Source: Prevotellaceae bacterium UBA2448 (GTDB lineage: Bacteria; Bacteroidota; Bacteroidia; Bacteroidales; Bacteroidaceae). From it: a DNA stretch of 64,000 nt. The DNA lies in assembly GCA_002342585.1 (NCBI GenBank), contig DDQG01000018.1:62001-126000 (forward strand), written 5' to 3'. Shown one piece after another: positions 8,142-14,955 of this stretch (the stretch's first letter is position 1; every line of letters starts with the position of its first letter). Both the position numbers and the translations under genes were made by a program. The notes below the pieces were generated by a model, which was not told where the DNA came from, made no database searches, and was given only the letters and a program-made list of their open reading frames with translations.

Positions 8142-8854
8142 ATTATAGTATTTCTAATTGTTTTTATTATCGCTTCTATGAATGTAAAAGAAAAGCTATC
8201 TTCTTGTTTATACCAGTAATCACACTTATTGCTGTTTCGTTCATAATCAGCATGATTCTGTTCATTTCTTATATCTATAATTGCACTCAAGTTATTATAC
8301 TGCTTTACTGTAAAATCTGGCTCTTCAGAGTCTATTGACCAAAACAGAAGCTTTGCCCATAAAGACGCAATTTTGGATATTTTATTTGGTTGCTGATTGT
8401 TTTTGTTAAAAAAATATATAGAACAATCTATCGTTAAAGTGTATTTTGGACTAGAAAAAATAGTTTTACAGTACTTCTTTTCATCTAATCTTATCTTATT
8501 GAATGCATCATTGTTCTTGATATAATAATTCAGCATATTCTCAACTTGATAATTAACATACACAAAGTATTTCTCCAGTTCGTTAATGGTTTTATACCAT
8601 AACATCTGCGAGTGAGCATCTATCAGTTCCTTTTTTAATTTAGCATCTTTGATGTCCTTATAATACAAGCGAGATTTCTGCCTTAGAACTTTCCGTTGTA
8701 GCCTAACAAATGCTGAATCTGTAATACCATCTACTTCAAAAAAGCCACAGTTCAAAAGAAGCTCGTCCATCAATTCTTTGTTTTCAGGCTTCTTTAGTTT
8801 CTCGATCAGTAGCTTTAGTACTTCTTTGATTTTATCTTTATCTTCCATACTCAT
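8138..8854 (-). CDS. Predicted HEPN-domain protein (RNxxxH motif)
   Basis: A 238-residue, mainly helical protein with Lys-rich N-terminus. Near the C-terminus the sequence IIDIRNEQNHADYE contains RNEQNH (196-201), which fits the RNxxxH catalytic motif of HEPN ribonucleases; the motif sits at the expected place late in a helical bundle. HEPN proteins are common toxic RNases of defence systems. The assignment rests on this one motif and the helical character, so it is tentative. It lies 35 bp after the reverse transcriptase gene and overlaps the helicase start by 4 bp. I infer that it is the effector or part of the effector of the retron-like operon. Confidence 0.55.
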   Translation of the reverse strand: MSMEDKDKIKEVLKLLIEKLKKPENKELMDELLLNCGFFEVDGITDSAFVRLQRKVLRQKSRLYYKDIKDAKLKKELIDAHSQMLWYKTINELEKYFVYVNYQVENMLNYYIKNNDAFNKIRLDEKKYCKTIFSSPKYTLTIDCSIYFFNKNNQQPNKISKIASLWAKLLFWSIDSEEPDFTVKQYNNLSAIIDIRNEQNHADYERNSNKCDYWYKQEDSFSFTFIEAIIKTIRNTII

Positions 8855-8889
8855 ATCGTTTTGTGCACTTAAACAATAAGTGAATATCT

Positions 8890-10161
8890 TTACAGTTTAT
8901 CTATTAGCCATTCAACAATTTCAACAATAGAGCTATCATCGGATAAGACATTATTATCCTGAGACAACTTCGTTTGTGGAGTAACCTGCGGCATTGCTGG
9001 CTTAGGTGCGTCCGTCTTTGTTAATTCTCCCATCAATTTATCATACCTTGAACGCAATGAGGAATATGTATGACTTTCTTCGCCAACTATCATTTTTAGA
9101 TAATCAAGTTTACCACAGAGTACATTTTCAAGATGAGCTGTTGCTGGCTTTACGTTGCCTTTATCATGCAAGTAATCGTGGATGAAAAGATTTTGAGCCT
9201 TCCTATATCCATAAGTTTCCCACAAATATAACCACATACGTATCTGCTTGACATATCGTTTGGTGACATTCACCTTCTTATTAACCACCAATCCTGTCAC
9301 TTCCTGGCGGTACTTGCGACTTTGTATCCTTGTCTTTTCCTCATTGATTCTGAACCTACACTCTATTTCAACAATATGCTTTAGTTCAGAGTAGAACTCA
9401 GTATTAACATTGAAGATGTTTTTGTTTGCCGAAAAGGTAATATCATCTGCATATCGAGAATAGGCACAATGATATTTCTTTGCCAGCAAATAGAGCTTTT
9501 TGTCCAATTGACGACAAATCAAATTCGTCAAAATGGGCGAAGTGGGTGCCCCTTGAGGTAATACGGAGCGGCGACACTCATATTCTTTACCCTCTTTATC
9601 CACTCGTGTAACTTTCTTAGGAGTACAACACAAGTTTGCTATAACAAAAGGCAAACTTTGAGTGTTGTCTTTATTATCCCTCAGATTGAATGGCGCACAA
9701 CAAAGCATTGCTTTCACCCTATGATATTCTATCGAGTCAAAGAAATCCTTCAAATCAATGTTCAACACATAGTTTTTCCCTATATGTCGCTTTGCGCCAT
9801 CTGCTATAGAACGTTCATTCACAAATCCACAAACATTTGGTGATGGTTCATAATAAGCATTGAAAATCTCTCTTAGGCAACTCTGGATTATCTTTAGACC
9901 CTCCACAGGCGCACATATTTGACGCAGTTTACCAGACTTCTTCTTGATATTGAAAAGATGATAACGATGGCGTAGGGATACCTTAACATTCTTATAATAG
10001 TTCAAAGAAGACACTGTCAACGACTTACAAGTTTCTTCATCAGCACTACCTACAAGAAGTTGCTTAATCTTGTTAAGTAGTGCCAACAAATCTTCTTGAG
10101 TTCTCACTTTGGGAAACTCATCAATAATCACCCTGTGTATGTCTTCTTTACTATCGTTCAT
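8890..10161 (-). CDS. Retron-type reverse transcriptase
   Basis: A 423-residue RNA-directed DNA polymerase. Visible: the fingers motif KKKSGKLRQICAP (73-85), GFVNERSI (112-119) followed by GAKRH (122-126, a variant of the retron NAxxH motif), DLKDFFDSI with the first catalytic Asp (136-144), LPQGAPTSP (201-209), YSRYADD with the catalytic Asp pair (234-240), and VTGLVVN (288-294), the VTG motif used by retron enzymes to hold their own RNA. The RT core ends near residue 330, and a polar tail of ~60 residues ends in a predicted helix (VEIVEWLIDKL). The 233-base structured RNA with a1/a2 repeats directly upstream is its probable template and primer. In retrons the enzyme makes a branched RNA-DNA (msDNA) that controls a toxic partner. 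The retron subtype was not assigned. Confidence 0.9.
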   Translation of the reverse strand: MNDSKEDIHRVIIDEFPKVRTQEDLLALLNKIKQLLVGSADEETCKSLTVSSLNYYKNVKVSLRHRYHLFNIKKKSGKLRQICAPVEGLKIIQSCLREIFNAYYEPSPNVCGFVNERSIADGAKRHIGKNYVLNIDLKDFFDSIEYHRVKAMLCCAPFNLRDNKDNTQSLPFVIANLCCTPKKVTRVDKEGKEYECRRSVLPQGAPTSPILTNLICRQLDKKLYLLAKKYHCAYSRYADDITFSANKNIFNVNTEFYSELKHIVEIECRFRINEEKTRIQSRKYRQEVTGLVVNKKVNVTKRYVKQIRMWLYLWETYGYRKAQNLFIHDYLHDKGNVKPATAHLENVLCGKLDYLKMIVGEESHTYSSLRSRYDKLMGELTKTDAPKPAMPQVTPQTKLSQDNNVLSDDSSIVEIVEWLIDKL

Positions 10162-10183
10162 ATACTATTAGCATAATAAAAAA

Positions 10184-10416
10184 GAAAGGCCGCACCACAA
10201 TTCTTAGCGAAGCTGTATGAACTTCTTTTATGAAATGAAGATCTATTGTTATAATATATAAATCATATAAATATAATATAATCAATATAATACATATAAC
10301 AATATACAACAATCAATGAACTAACGTTCAACCACTCCCAAAGGGGTGGCCGTAAACCGATCTGAACACTGAGGCATTCCAGTTTACACAAAAATCAATC
10401 AGTGGTGCAGCCTTTC
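10184..10416 (-). ncRNA. Probable retron msr-msd RNA
   Basis: The RNA ends 22 bases before the RT start codon. Ends are set by an inverted repeat: 10402-10416 (a1; RNA 5'-GAAAGGCUGCACCAC) and 10184-10198 (a2; RNA 5'-GUGGUGCGGCCUUUC). They pair over 15 bp, with one G-U wobble. Inside, from the 5' side, are two msr-like hairpins: one closed by GUAAAC/GUUUAC (about 10385-10350) and one CCACCCC-UUU-GGGAGUGG (about 10349-10331). A long A/U-rich imperfect stem closed by AUUGUU/AACAAU follows (about 10320-10245), then small hairpins. This order (a1, msr hairpins, long msd stem, a2, RT gene) is the retron layout. A guanosine just after a1 (UGAUUG) is a candidate branch point. The ends and msd limits are inferred, not measured. 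Confidence 0.8.
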
Positions 10417-10442
10417 AAAGAACTATTTTATGGATTTATCAA

Positions 10443-10461
10443 GATTATTTTAGAAATAATC
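10443..10461 (-). other. Hairpin between the 229-aa gene and the retron RNA
   Basis: Perfect 8-bp inverted repeat GATTATTT-TAG-AAATAATC. It could attenuate or end the transcript of the 229-aa gene before the retron RNA, but no clear U-run follows, so it is not called a terminator. Confidence 0.4.
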
Positions 10462-10515
10462 CAGAATGATTTGCTATAAGTATCATCTCTACTGTTTTTA
10501 GTTTAGTATTTCATC

Positions 10516-11205
10516 TTATTCTTTATTAATTATCTGTATTTCCTCCAACACATTTAACAACTCATTTCGTTCGGATAAATGACATACTATTACATGTAGT
10601 TTTTTTTCTACTTCTTGCTGATATTTCTTTATCCACTGCGAATCTTTTCCTTCCAATATAATACTCTGTAATAGAAGAATGCATGATTCTTTGATTCGAG
10701 TAGTAAGAAGGATATTATCCGCAAATACAGATTCTGGCATCTTTTCTATTATTTCTGCCAACCTGCTAGTGACAAGCATCATTTTATTATCATTACAATC
10801 TGACGCAGAACTAATAACAGCATTCATTTCATCAAAATATTTATTAATATAAGACTCACTATTATAAATGCTGGTATAAAGTGTAATAATTTCGTCAAAA
10901 AAAGAACTCCAATCAACTGGATTTGATTCCACTCTGCATATAGAACGCAAAAAATTTGTATCAATAAAATTAAAAATAATTTTATCATTTTGCGTTATAG
11001 TTGCTCTCAAATATGATGCTGAACCATAATGGAAATTTGTTTTAACATCAATCTTGATATTTCGATCTGGAATTTCCAATGATTGGTTAGCTAATTCATT
11101 CTTATAGCCTTTTTCATCATGTTCCAGGATATAAGGTCCAAAAGCGCGACCATTTTCCTTAATAAAACATTTTCTTTTTAAATCATAAGACAACATCAAT
11201 GCCAT
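10516..11205 (-). CDS. Unknown 229-aa protein between WYL operator and retron
   Basis: A 229-residue protein I do not recognise. The first ~85 residues look like a beta-rich domain (YDLKRKCFIKENGRAFGPYI; YLRATITQNDKIIFNFID), and the remainder is helical with charged C-terminal helices. No signal peptide, membrane segment or catalytic motif is evident. The codon use is A/T-rich, like the other island genes. It has its own predicted promoter (-7 box TAACTTTG at 11230-11237) overlapped upstream by the same palindromic operator found before the WYL gene. The retron RNA begins 100 bases after its stop with no strong terminator between, so it may be co-transcribed with the retron and serve it. Confidence 0.6.
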   Translation of the reverse strand: MALMLSYDLKRKCFIKENGRAFGPYILEHDEKGYKNELANQSLEIPDRNIKIDVKTNFHYGSASYLRATITQNDKIIFNFIDTNFLRSICRVESNPVDWSSFFDEIITLYTSIYNSESYINKYFDEMNAVISSASDCNDNKMMLVTSRLAEIIEKMPESVFADNILLTTRIKESCILLLQSIILEGKDSQWIKKYQQEVEKKLHVIVCHLSERNELLNVLEEIQIINKE

Positions 11206-11229
11206 AACCTATTCTTTTAAATTTCACTG

Positions 11230-11265
11230 CAAAGTTAAATTCACCCTACGAACACAATGTTCGCA
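11230..11265 (-). promoter_or_regulatory. Promoter and palindromic operator of the 229-aa gene (and perhaps the retron)
   Basis: On the minus strand the -7 box TAACTTTG is at 11230-11237. The palindrome TACGAAC-ACAAT-GTTCGCA occupies 11247-11265, centred 19 bp upstream of the -7 box and covering the -33 region (a TTG lies in it 17 bp before the -7 box). The same palindrome at the same spacing is found before the WYL gene, so binding of one repressor would block both. Confidence 0.75.
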
Positions 11266-11266
11266 T

Positions 11267-12412
11267 CTAAGAAATATTATTTTCTATCTCATCTAATAAG
11301 AACTTTTCAAGAGTATTTTTATCTGGGAGTTGGAGCATATAGGTGGAAACAAACAAGTTGTTGTCCATGCCTGCAAGGGCATATTCCACCATCTTCCTAC
11401 CCTTGCGAGTACAGAGAAGGATGCCTACTGGAGGGTTATCGCCATCATGCATTTCATTTTCCTTATAATAGGATACATAGGCATTGAGCTGACCAAGATA
11501 TTCATGGCGGAACTCATCATTCTTCAATTCTACAATAACATTACAATGAAGTAAACGATTATAGAACACTAAATCTGCAAAATAGTATTCGTCGTCAATG
11601 ATCATGCGCTTCTGCCTTGCCTCAAAACAAAAGCCCTTGCCAAGTTCAAGCAGGAAGTCCTGAAGATGGGTGATGAGAGCTTCTTCAAGGTCGCTTTCCG
11701 TAATGACATCCTTTGCTTGGAGTCCCAAGAACTCAAAAGTGAATGGCTGGCGGATAGCAATAGCTGGCGAGTTTGTCTCAGGCTTGATGGAAGCAAGTAA
11801 CTTCTTAGGGTCTTTACTTACCCCACTACGGAAATAGAGGTTGGTAGATATCTGACGACGCAATTCCTTAACTGACCATGTTCCTTTGATGCACTCCGTT
11901 TCGTAGAAGAAACGTGCCAAGGGATCGTCTTGGGTCATAATCTCACGAATGTGTGAGAAAGATAGTTTGGTAAGAATCTCATTTGCAGGGGTTACGAATT
12001 TGTGCGACGCCGTCGCACAAATTTGATCTGTTTGCAATTTATGCGATGTCATCGCATAAATTAGGTTTCCAATTTGAGGGTAGTAATTATAAAAGAGCCG
12101 AGACGTTTGAAATAGCGTCACATTCAATCCCTTTGTATTCACACGCTCTTCGAGCCGTTTCAGCAACCGATCACCATACTTTGCTCTATCACTACCTTTC
12201 TGCTCATACTCCACAATATAGCACCCTATGAGCCAATTGCGGAGGGTTGCCATCTGGTTGACGGCACGGATAGCACTAGATTGAGCTGTCTGATGTGTCT
12301 GAAGGACAGAGGTTGCCAGTTCATCGAAAGACGGATTTTGTTTTTGCTCCCATCCCTCAACTATTTTTGTTAACACCTCTGGAGTTGATTCTATATTCTT
12401 TATAATGTCCAT
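11267..12412 (-). CDS. YhcG-like (DUF1016) PDDEXK nuclease domain protein
   Basis: A 381-residue protein with the DUF1016 architecture. The N-terminal helical part includes NWLIGCYIVEYEQKGSDRA and the family-typical LFYNYYPQI and ELRRQI segments. The C-terminal PDDEXK nuclease core has FADLVFYNRLLHCNVIVELK, in which the Asp and the E-x-K supply the metal site. It probably cuts or processes DNA. I chose the ATG at 12412 (MDIIKNIE), 1 bp after the WYL stop codon; the longer frame to 12457 begins with TTG inside the WYL gene. The coding region contains two perfect palindromes (11997-12062) that encode a repeated 13-residue insert (SHKFV/SHKLQ). Such nucleases are common in defence and mobile regions. 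Confidence 0.85.
   Translation of the reverse strand: MDIIKNIESTPEVLTKIVEGWEQKQNPSFDELATSVLQTHQTAQSSAIRAVNQMATLRNWLIGCYIVEYEQKGSDRAKYGDRLLKRLEERVNTKGLNVTLFQTSRLFYNYYPQIGNLIYAMTSHKLQTDQICATASHKFVTPANEILTKLSFSHIREIMTQDDPLARFFYETECIKGTWSVKELRRQISTNLYFRSGVSKDPKKLLASIKPETNSPAIAIRQPFTFEFLGLQAKDVITESDLEEALITHLQDFLLELGKGFCFEARQKRMIIDDEYYFADLVFYNRLLHCNVIVELKNDEFRHEYLGQLNAYVSYYKENEMHDGDNPPVGILLCTRKGRKMVEYALAGMDNNLFVSTYMLQLPDKNTLEKFLLDEIENNIS
11997..12062. repeat. Two covarying perfect palindromes inside the nuclease gene
   Basis: Palindrome 1 at 11997-12023 and palindrome 2 at 12036-12062. Each has 13-bp perfect arms around one centre base, and the centres are exactly 39 bp apart. The arms read AATTTRTGCGAYG and CRTCGCAYAAATT. 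Where the two copies differ in the left arm they differ in the matching place in the right arm, so base pairing is kept. The 39-bp step keeps the reading frame. Confidence 0.9.
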
Positions 12413-12413
12413 A

Positions 12414-13499
12414 TCATTTATTATTCTCAATTCTTCTATACTGGTCTGCCATCTCAATAACTCGTTCCCTAACTTTATTAGCGACTATGTAATCAGAACT
12501 TAAAACAATTAGTTCCTTGCCAAAGGAGCATAGTTCACGAATAATTTCATAATTATATTTGCATTCTATAGAGAAGAATTTTCCTCCTATTAATTGAGGA
12601 TACTGAATTCTCAGAGCCTCTTCTTTCTCTCCTCTAATTGGTTTCTGAGATTCATGTATAGGTTTGGTTGACACATAACCTTCTGACCTATCATCTACCC
12701 AGAATACAATATGTTCTACAGGTTTATCATCATATAAGGTAACTCCAACGACATCTTCAAAAAGTTCATTGATATCACCATCATATTCTATATATTTATG
12801 TGATGGTATCGGTACAACCTTATCTATTCTGTCAAGAGGGAAGTTCAGAATCTTACCATCTGACTCTGCTGCTGCAATGAGAAACCATCTGCGGTTATAC
12901 TCTTTAAGCATATAAGGATGCAGATTCGTCTTATGTATATCTTCCGGAGCATTAAATGTATGGTAATGCAGTTCAATAACTTGACGCTGAGATATAGCGA
13001 CGAAAAGTTCTCCAAGAAGATTGGAATTTTCCAGCGGATTCTTCGTAAATGAAATAATCTTTTTCTGTTTTCGGTTTAACTTTAGTCCCAAGCGCAATCG
13101 TTCCAAAGCATCAAGGTTGGGCAGTCCTTCAAACTGTCCAAGTATCGTCAATGCTTCATGAAGAAGATAAGACTCTTCAGAAGACATTTTCTTCTTAAAA
13201 ATAGAATAAGACGGATTTGCATAACGAAGACATTGTTTATTATATGTCTTCTGCGTTTCTTTATTAAATGCAGGAACAGTGTATCTTTCTATATCAGCAA
13301 GGAAAGGACCTTCGACTTCAAGATACTTCAGATCTTTCTCAATTGTCCTTCTAACTACCCCATCACTTTTTGGATATAATTCGACAAGTCTATTGCAGAC
13401 CTCTTCAGTCAGATCATCAAGAGAATAGTTATGATACCGATTACATAATAGTTCATCGAGTATCATATATCTGGTCATTGCGTTTTTGTTTGTCGGCAT
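12414..13499 (-). CDS. WYL-domain transcriptional regulator
   Basis: A 361-residue regulator. The N-terminal ~90 residues look like a winged helix-turn-helix (RYMILDELLCNRYHNYSLDD; DGVVRRTIEKDLKYLE), as in DeoR-like WYL proteins. The centre holds a WYL domain with NRRWFLIAAAESDGKILNF, where WFL stands in place of WYL, followed by the PLDRIDKV strand. The C-terminal part is the WCX-like extension. Relatives such as BrxR and CapW repress defence operons by binding inverted repeats. The start is the ATG at 13499; the longer frame uses a TTG at 13529 that lies inside the -7 box. The stop is 1 bp before the nuclease start. A palindrome overlaps its own promoter, so autoregulation is likely. Confidence 0.85.
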   Translation of the reverse strand: MPTNKNAMTRYMILDELLCNRYHNYSLDDLTEEVCNRLVELYPKSDGVVRRTIEKDLKYLEVEGPFLADIERYTVPAFNKETQKTYNKQCLRYANPSYSIFKKKMSSEESYLLHEALTILGQFEGLPNLDALERLRLGLKLNRKQKKIISFTKNPLENSNLLGELFVAISQRQVIELHYHTFNAPEDIHKTNLHPYMLKEYNRRWFLIAAAESDGKILNFPLDRIDKVVPIPSHKYIEYDGDINELFEDVVGVTLYDDKPVEHIVFWVDDRSEGYVSTKPIHESQKPIRGEKEEALRIQYPQLIGGKFFSIECKYNYEIIRELCSFGKELIVLSSDYIVANKVRERVIEMADQYRRIENNK

Positions 13500-13526
13500 A
13501 TCTTCGTGTTTTTTAGTTTTCCGCTG

Positions 13527-13562
13527 CAAAGTTAAGACCTGCTTACGAACTCATTGTTCGTA
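13527..13562 (-). promoter_or_regulatory. Promoter and palindromic operator of the WYL-nuclease operon
   Basis: The -7 box TAACTTTG on the minus strand is at 13527-13534. The palindrome TACGAAC-TCATT-GTTCGTA is at 13544-13562, centred 19 bp upstream of the -7 box. This is the same motif and spacing as at 11230-11265, and the sequences downstream of both -7 boxes also begin CAG. The probable ligand is the WYL protein. Confidence 0.78.
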
Positions 13563-13631
13563 GTATCAAGAAAACCTATTTTTCAGTATTTGATTTATTT
13601 TCACCATGCGAAGATACAAACTAAATTATAA

Positions 13632-13692
13632 ACTTCTGCAAAAGTTGAAGGATATTTTTGAATTTAGGTTAAGGGTTAGTGGTTAGAGGTTA
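13632..13692 (+). repeat. 61-bp direct repeat, left copy
   Basis: Begins CTTCTGCAAA and ends GGTTAGAGGTTA. Nearly identical to 15656-15716: one A/T difference, and one T-run is one base longer in the right copy. The two copies bracket the region of the two broken toxin-antitoxin modules. Confidence 0.85.
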
Positions 13693-13721
13693 TTGGTTAT
13701 TGAGTAAACTACACTTAATTG

Positions 13722-13899
13722 CTTCTAAGCTCCTTTTACCCTCCTTCTAAGCTCCTTCTAAGCTTACTCATGAGTATGGCTAGAGTAAGGCTAGAGTAAG
13801 CTTAGAGTATGGCTAGAGTAAGGCTAGAGTAAGGCTAGAGTAAGCTTAGAGTAAGGCTAGAGTATGGCTAGAGTATGGCTAGAGTAAGCTTAGAGTATG
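13722..13899. repeat. 11-bp minisatellite in two opposed arrays
   Basis: 13772-13899 holds 11 full copies plus a part copy of an 11-bp unit with three variants: GAGTATGGCTA (A), GAGTAAGGCTA (B) and GAGTAAGCTTA (C), in the order A B C A B B C B A A C then partial. To the left, 13722-13765 holds four 11-bp units of the CTTCTAAGCTC type. The junction TAAGCTTACTCATGAGTA is palindromic-like, since the left units resemble the complement of variant C. Confidence 0.9.
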
Positions 13900-14009
13900 T
13901 GAATAGTGATAAGTTCAAGAACAAACAAATCGACTGCATTGCAGCCGATAGAGGGTATGATATTTTTTCAAATGTTTAGCTAATTATCATCTTCGAAGCA
14001 ATTATCTTG

Positions 14010-14126
14010 TCAATCATGAACATATTTAATGACATGTTCAGCAGTACTGATGCTTACAATAAATTCGGCAAGACTATCAATATCGTCAAATACAGAATCT
14101 AGAATCTTAACTCTATACTCTTTCAT
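14010..14126 (-). pseudogene. Truncated RelE/ParE-type toxin
   Basis: A 38-codon frame, MKEYRVKILDSVFDDIDSLA then EFIVSISTAEHVIKYVHD and a stop. The beginning matches the start of ParE/RelE toxins (YxVxI...A.xDI..I..YI), but those have about 90-110 residues. The C-terminal half with the catalytic or gyrase-binding strands is missing, so the toxin should be inactive. The ATG overlaps the stop of the preceding small gene (ATGA), showing it was once a coupled downstream partner. Confidence 0.65.
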
Positions 14127-14242
14127 AGTCTAACACGAACAGCTTCTTCTAGTTTGTCAACAAATTCCTCGACTGTGTGCAGACGCTCAGTCGGAGTAGA
14201 AGAAACATAATCAACAGGTTTATGTTTTTTTCGTTTTATCAT
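14123..14242 (-). CDS. Small 39-aa protein of the toxin-antitoxin remnant
   Basis: A 39-residue basic peptide (MIKRKKHKPVDYVSSTPTER onward, ending LEEAVRVRL). Its ATG overlaps the stop of the 69-aa gene and its stop overlaps the start of the toxin remnant, so the three were read as a chain. Possibly the C-terminal part or partner of an antitoxin. No family is recognised. Confidence 0.5.
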   Translation of the reverse strand: MIKRKKHKPVDYVSSTPTERLHTVEEFVDKLEEAVRVRL

Positions 14243-14448
14243 GCCGTAAACATTTTTCTGACATCTTCGTCAGATTGAAATTTACCTTTTTCTGCGTCAT
14301 GAAGCAAAAGACGAAATTCATCATCTGTATATACACAAGGGATATCAGAAGAGCGGTGTATAACACTACTTGGAATTGTGGTTTTCCCATATACACCAGT
14401 TAAACCGGGTTCTTGAGCCATAGTTGTCTGCTCTTCATTCTTACTCAT
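14239..14448 (-). CDS. Small hypothetical protein, probable antitoxin of a broken TA module
   Basis: A 69-residue acidic-to-neutral soluble protein with no recognised fold. The second half (YTDDEFRLLLHDAEKG, SDEDVRKMF) could be an amphipathic helix region like those by which antitoxins bind ParE-type toxins. It is the first gene of a three-gene chain linked by ATGA overlaps that ends in a truncated ParE/RelE toxin. It is driven by a near-consensus promoter (14494-14525) identical over 36 bp to that of the nucleotidyltransferase antitoxin at 15.5 kb. Confidence 0.55.
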   Translation of the reverse strand: MSKNEEQTTMAQEPGLTGVYGKTTIPSSVIHRSSDIPCVYTDDEFRLLLHDAEKGKFQSDEDVRKMFTA

Positions 14449-14492
14449 GCTACTCTCTATATTAAAACTTTATACGGAAATGCGGTTTCGAT

Positions 14493-14528
14493 GCAAAAAT
14501 ACGAGTAAGCGAGCAAAGTACAAAATAA
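14493..14528 (-). promoter_or_regulatory. Consensus promoter of the first TA module (36-bp repeat, left copy)
   Basis: On the minus strand: -33 box TTTTG (14521-14525), a 19-bp spacer, and -7 box TATTTTTG (14494-14501), the Bacteroidetes consensus. The whole 36 bp, spacer included, is identical to 15553-15588. Confidence 0.8.
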
Positions 14529-14633
14529 TTTTTTGTTTATTTTCCTGATTTAGGTTGACTGTCCTTGCTTCTTAGCCCTTAAAAAAGTTGACTCGATTAT
14601 TCGTTAAGACTGATTTTTGTTGACTGTTTGCAT

Positions 14634-14886
14634 TTTTTGCCGATACCTCACTCACTTGGCAGCAATCCCAGTGTTTATCGGGGTTTCAGCGAGTGAGGTG
14701 TGTTCGAGACACCTCACTTATACCTCACTATAGACCTCACTATCCGATGGTAAAAAATTGATATTTTCAGAGAATGAAGTGAGGTTTAAGTGAGGTTTAA
14801 GTGAGGTATATAGTGAGGTATGTTTTCACCTTAACTAACTAAGTATCCAATACTTAATCCTGTTTATAGTGAGGTATCGGCAAAAA
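14634..14886. repeat. MITE-like element with 19-bp terminal inverted repeats and CCTCACT heptamers
   Basis: Perfect 19-bp terminal inverted repeats (14634-14652 and 14868-14886; TTTTTGCCGATACCTCACT). Between and including them are four CCTCACT and six AGTGAGG heptamers, including a perfect 10-bp hairpin at 14692-14701/14709-14718. No coding frame. No clear target-site duplication was found. It resembles a miniature element or a REP cluster. Confidence 0.65.
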
Positions 14887-14955
14887 TTGAAAAATTCTTC
14901 AGAAATTTAGGGATAATTTCATTTGAAGATTTAAAATTGCACCATTAAAAATATC

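Larger units (their letters stand above)
13563..14009. other. Non-coding repeat region with 11-bp minisatellite
   Basis: No gene is seen. The stretch holds a 61-bp sequence (13632-13692) that recurs at 15656-15716, then two arrays of 11-bp repeats facing each other (next entry). After the array come A/T-rich bases that may include decayed toxin-gene sequence. Confidence 0.7.

Noticed and set aside
8890..10161. Group II intron or diversity-generating retroelement RT
   Set aside because: There is no maturase/endonuclease domain or intron RNA motifs, and no template/variable repeat pair was noticed; VTG and the a1/a2 RNA point to a retron.
12413..12457. TTG start for the YhcG-like nuclease
   Set aside because: It lies inside the WYL gene; ATG 12412 is 1 bp after the WYL stop, a usual coupled layout.
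13500..13529. TTG start for the WYL regulator
   Set aside because: The TTG is part of the -7 box, so it would be at or before the transcription start. ATG 13499 is used.
13722..13899. CRISPR array
   Set aside because: Units are 11 bp with no spacers; it is a minisatellite.
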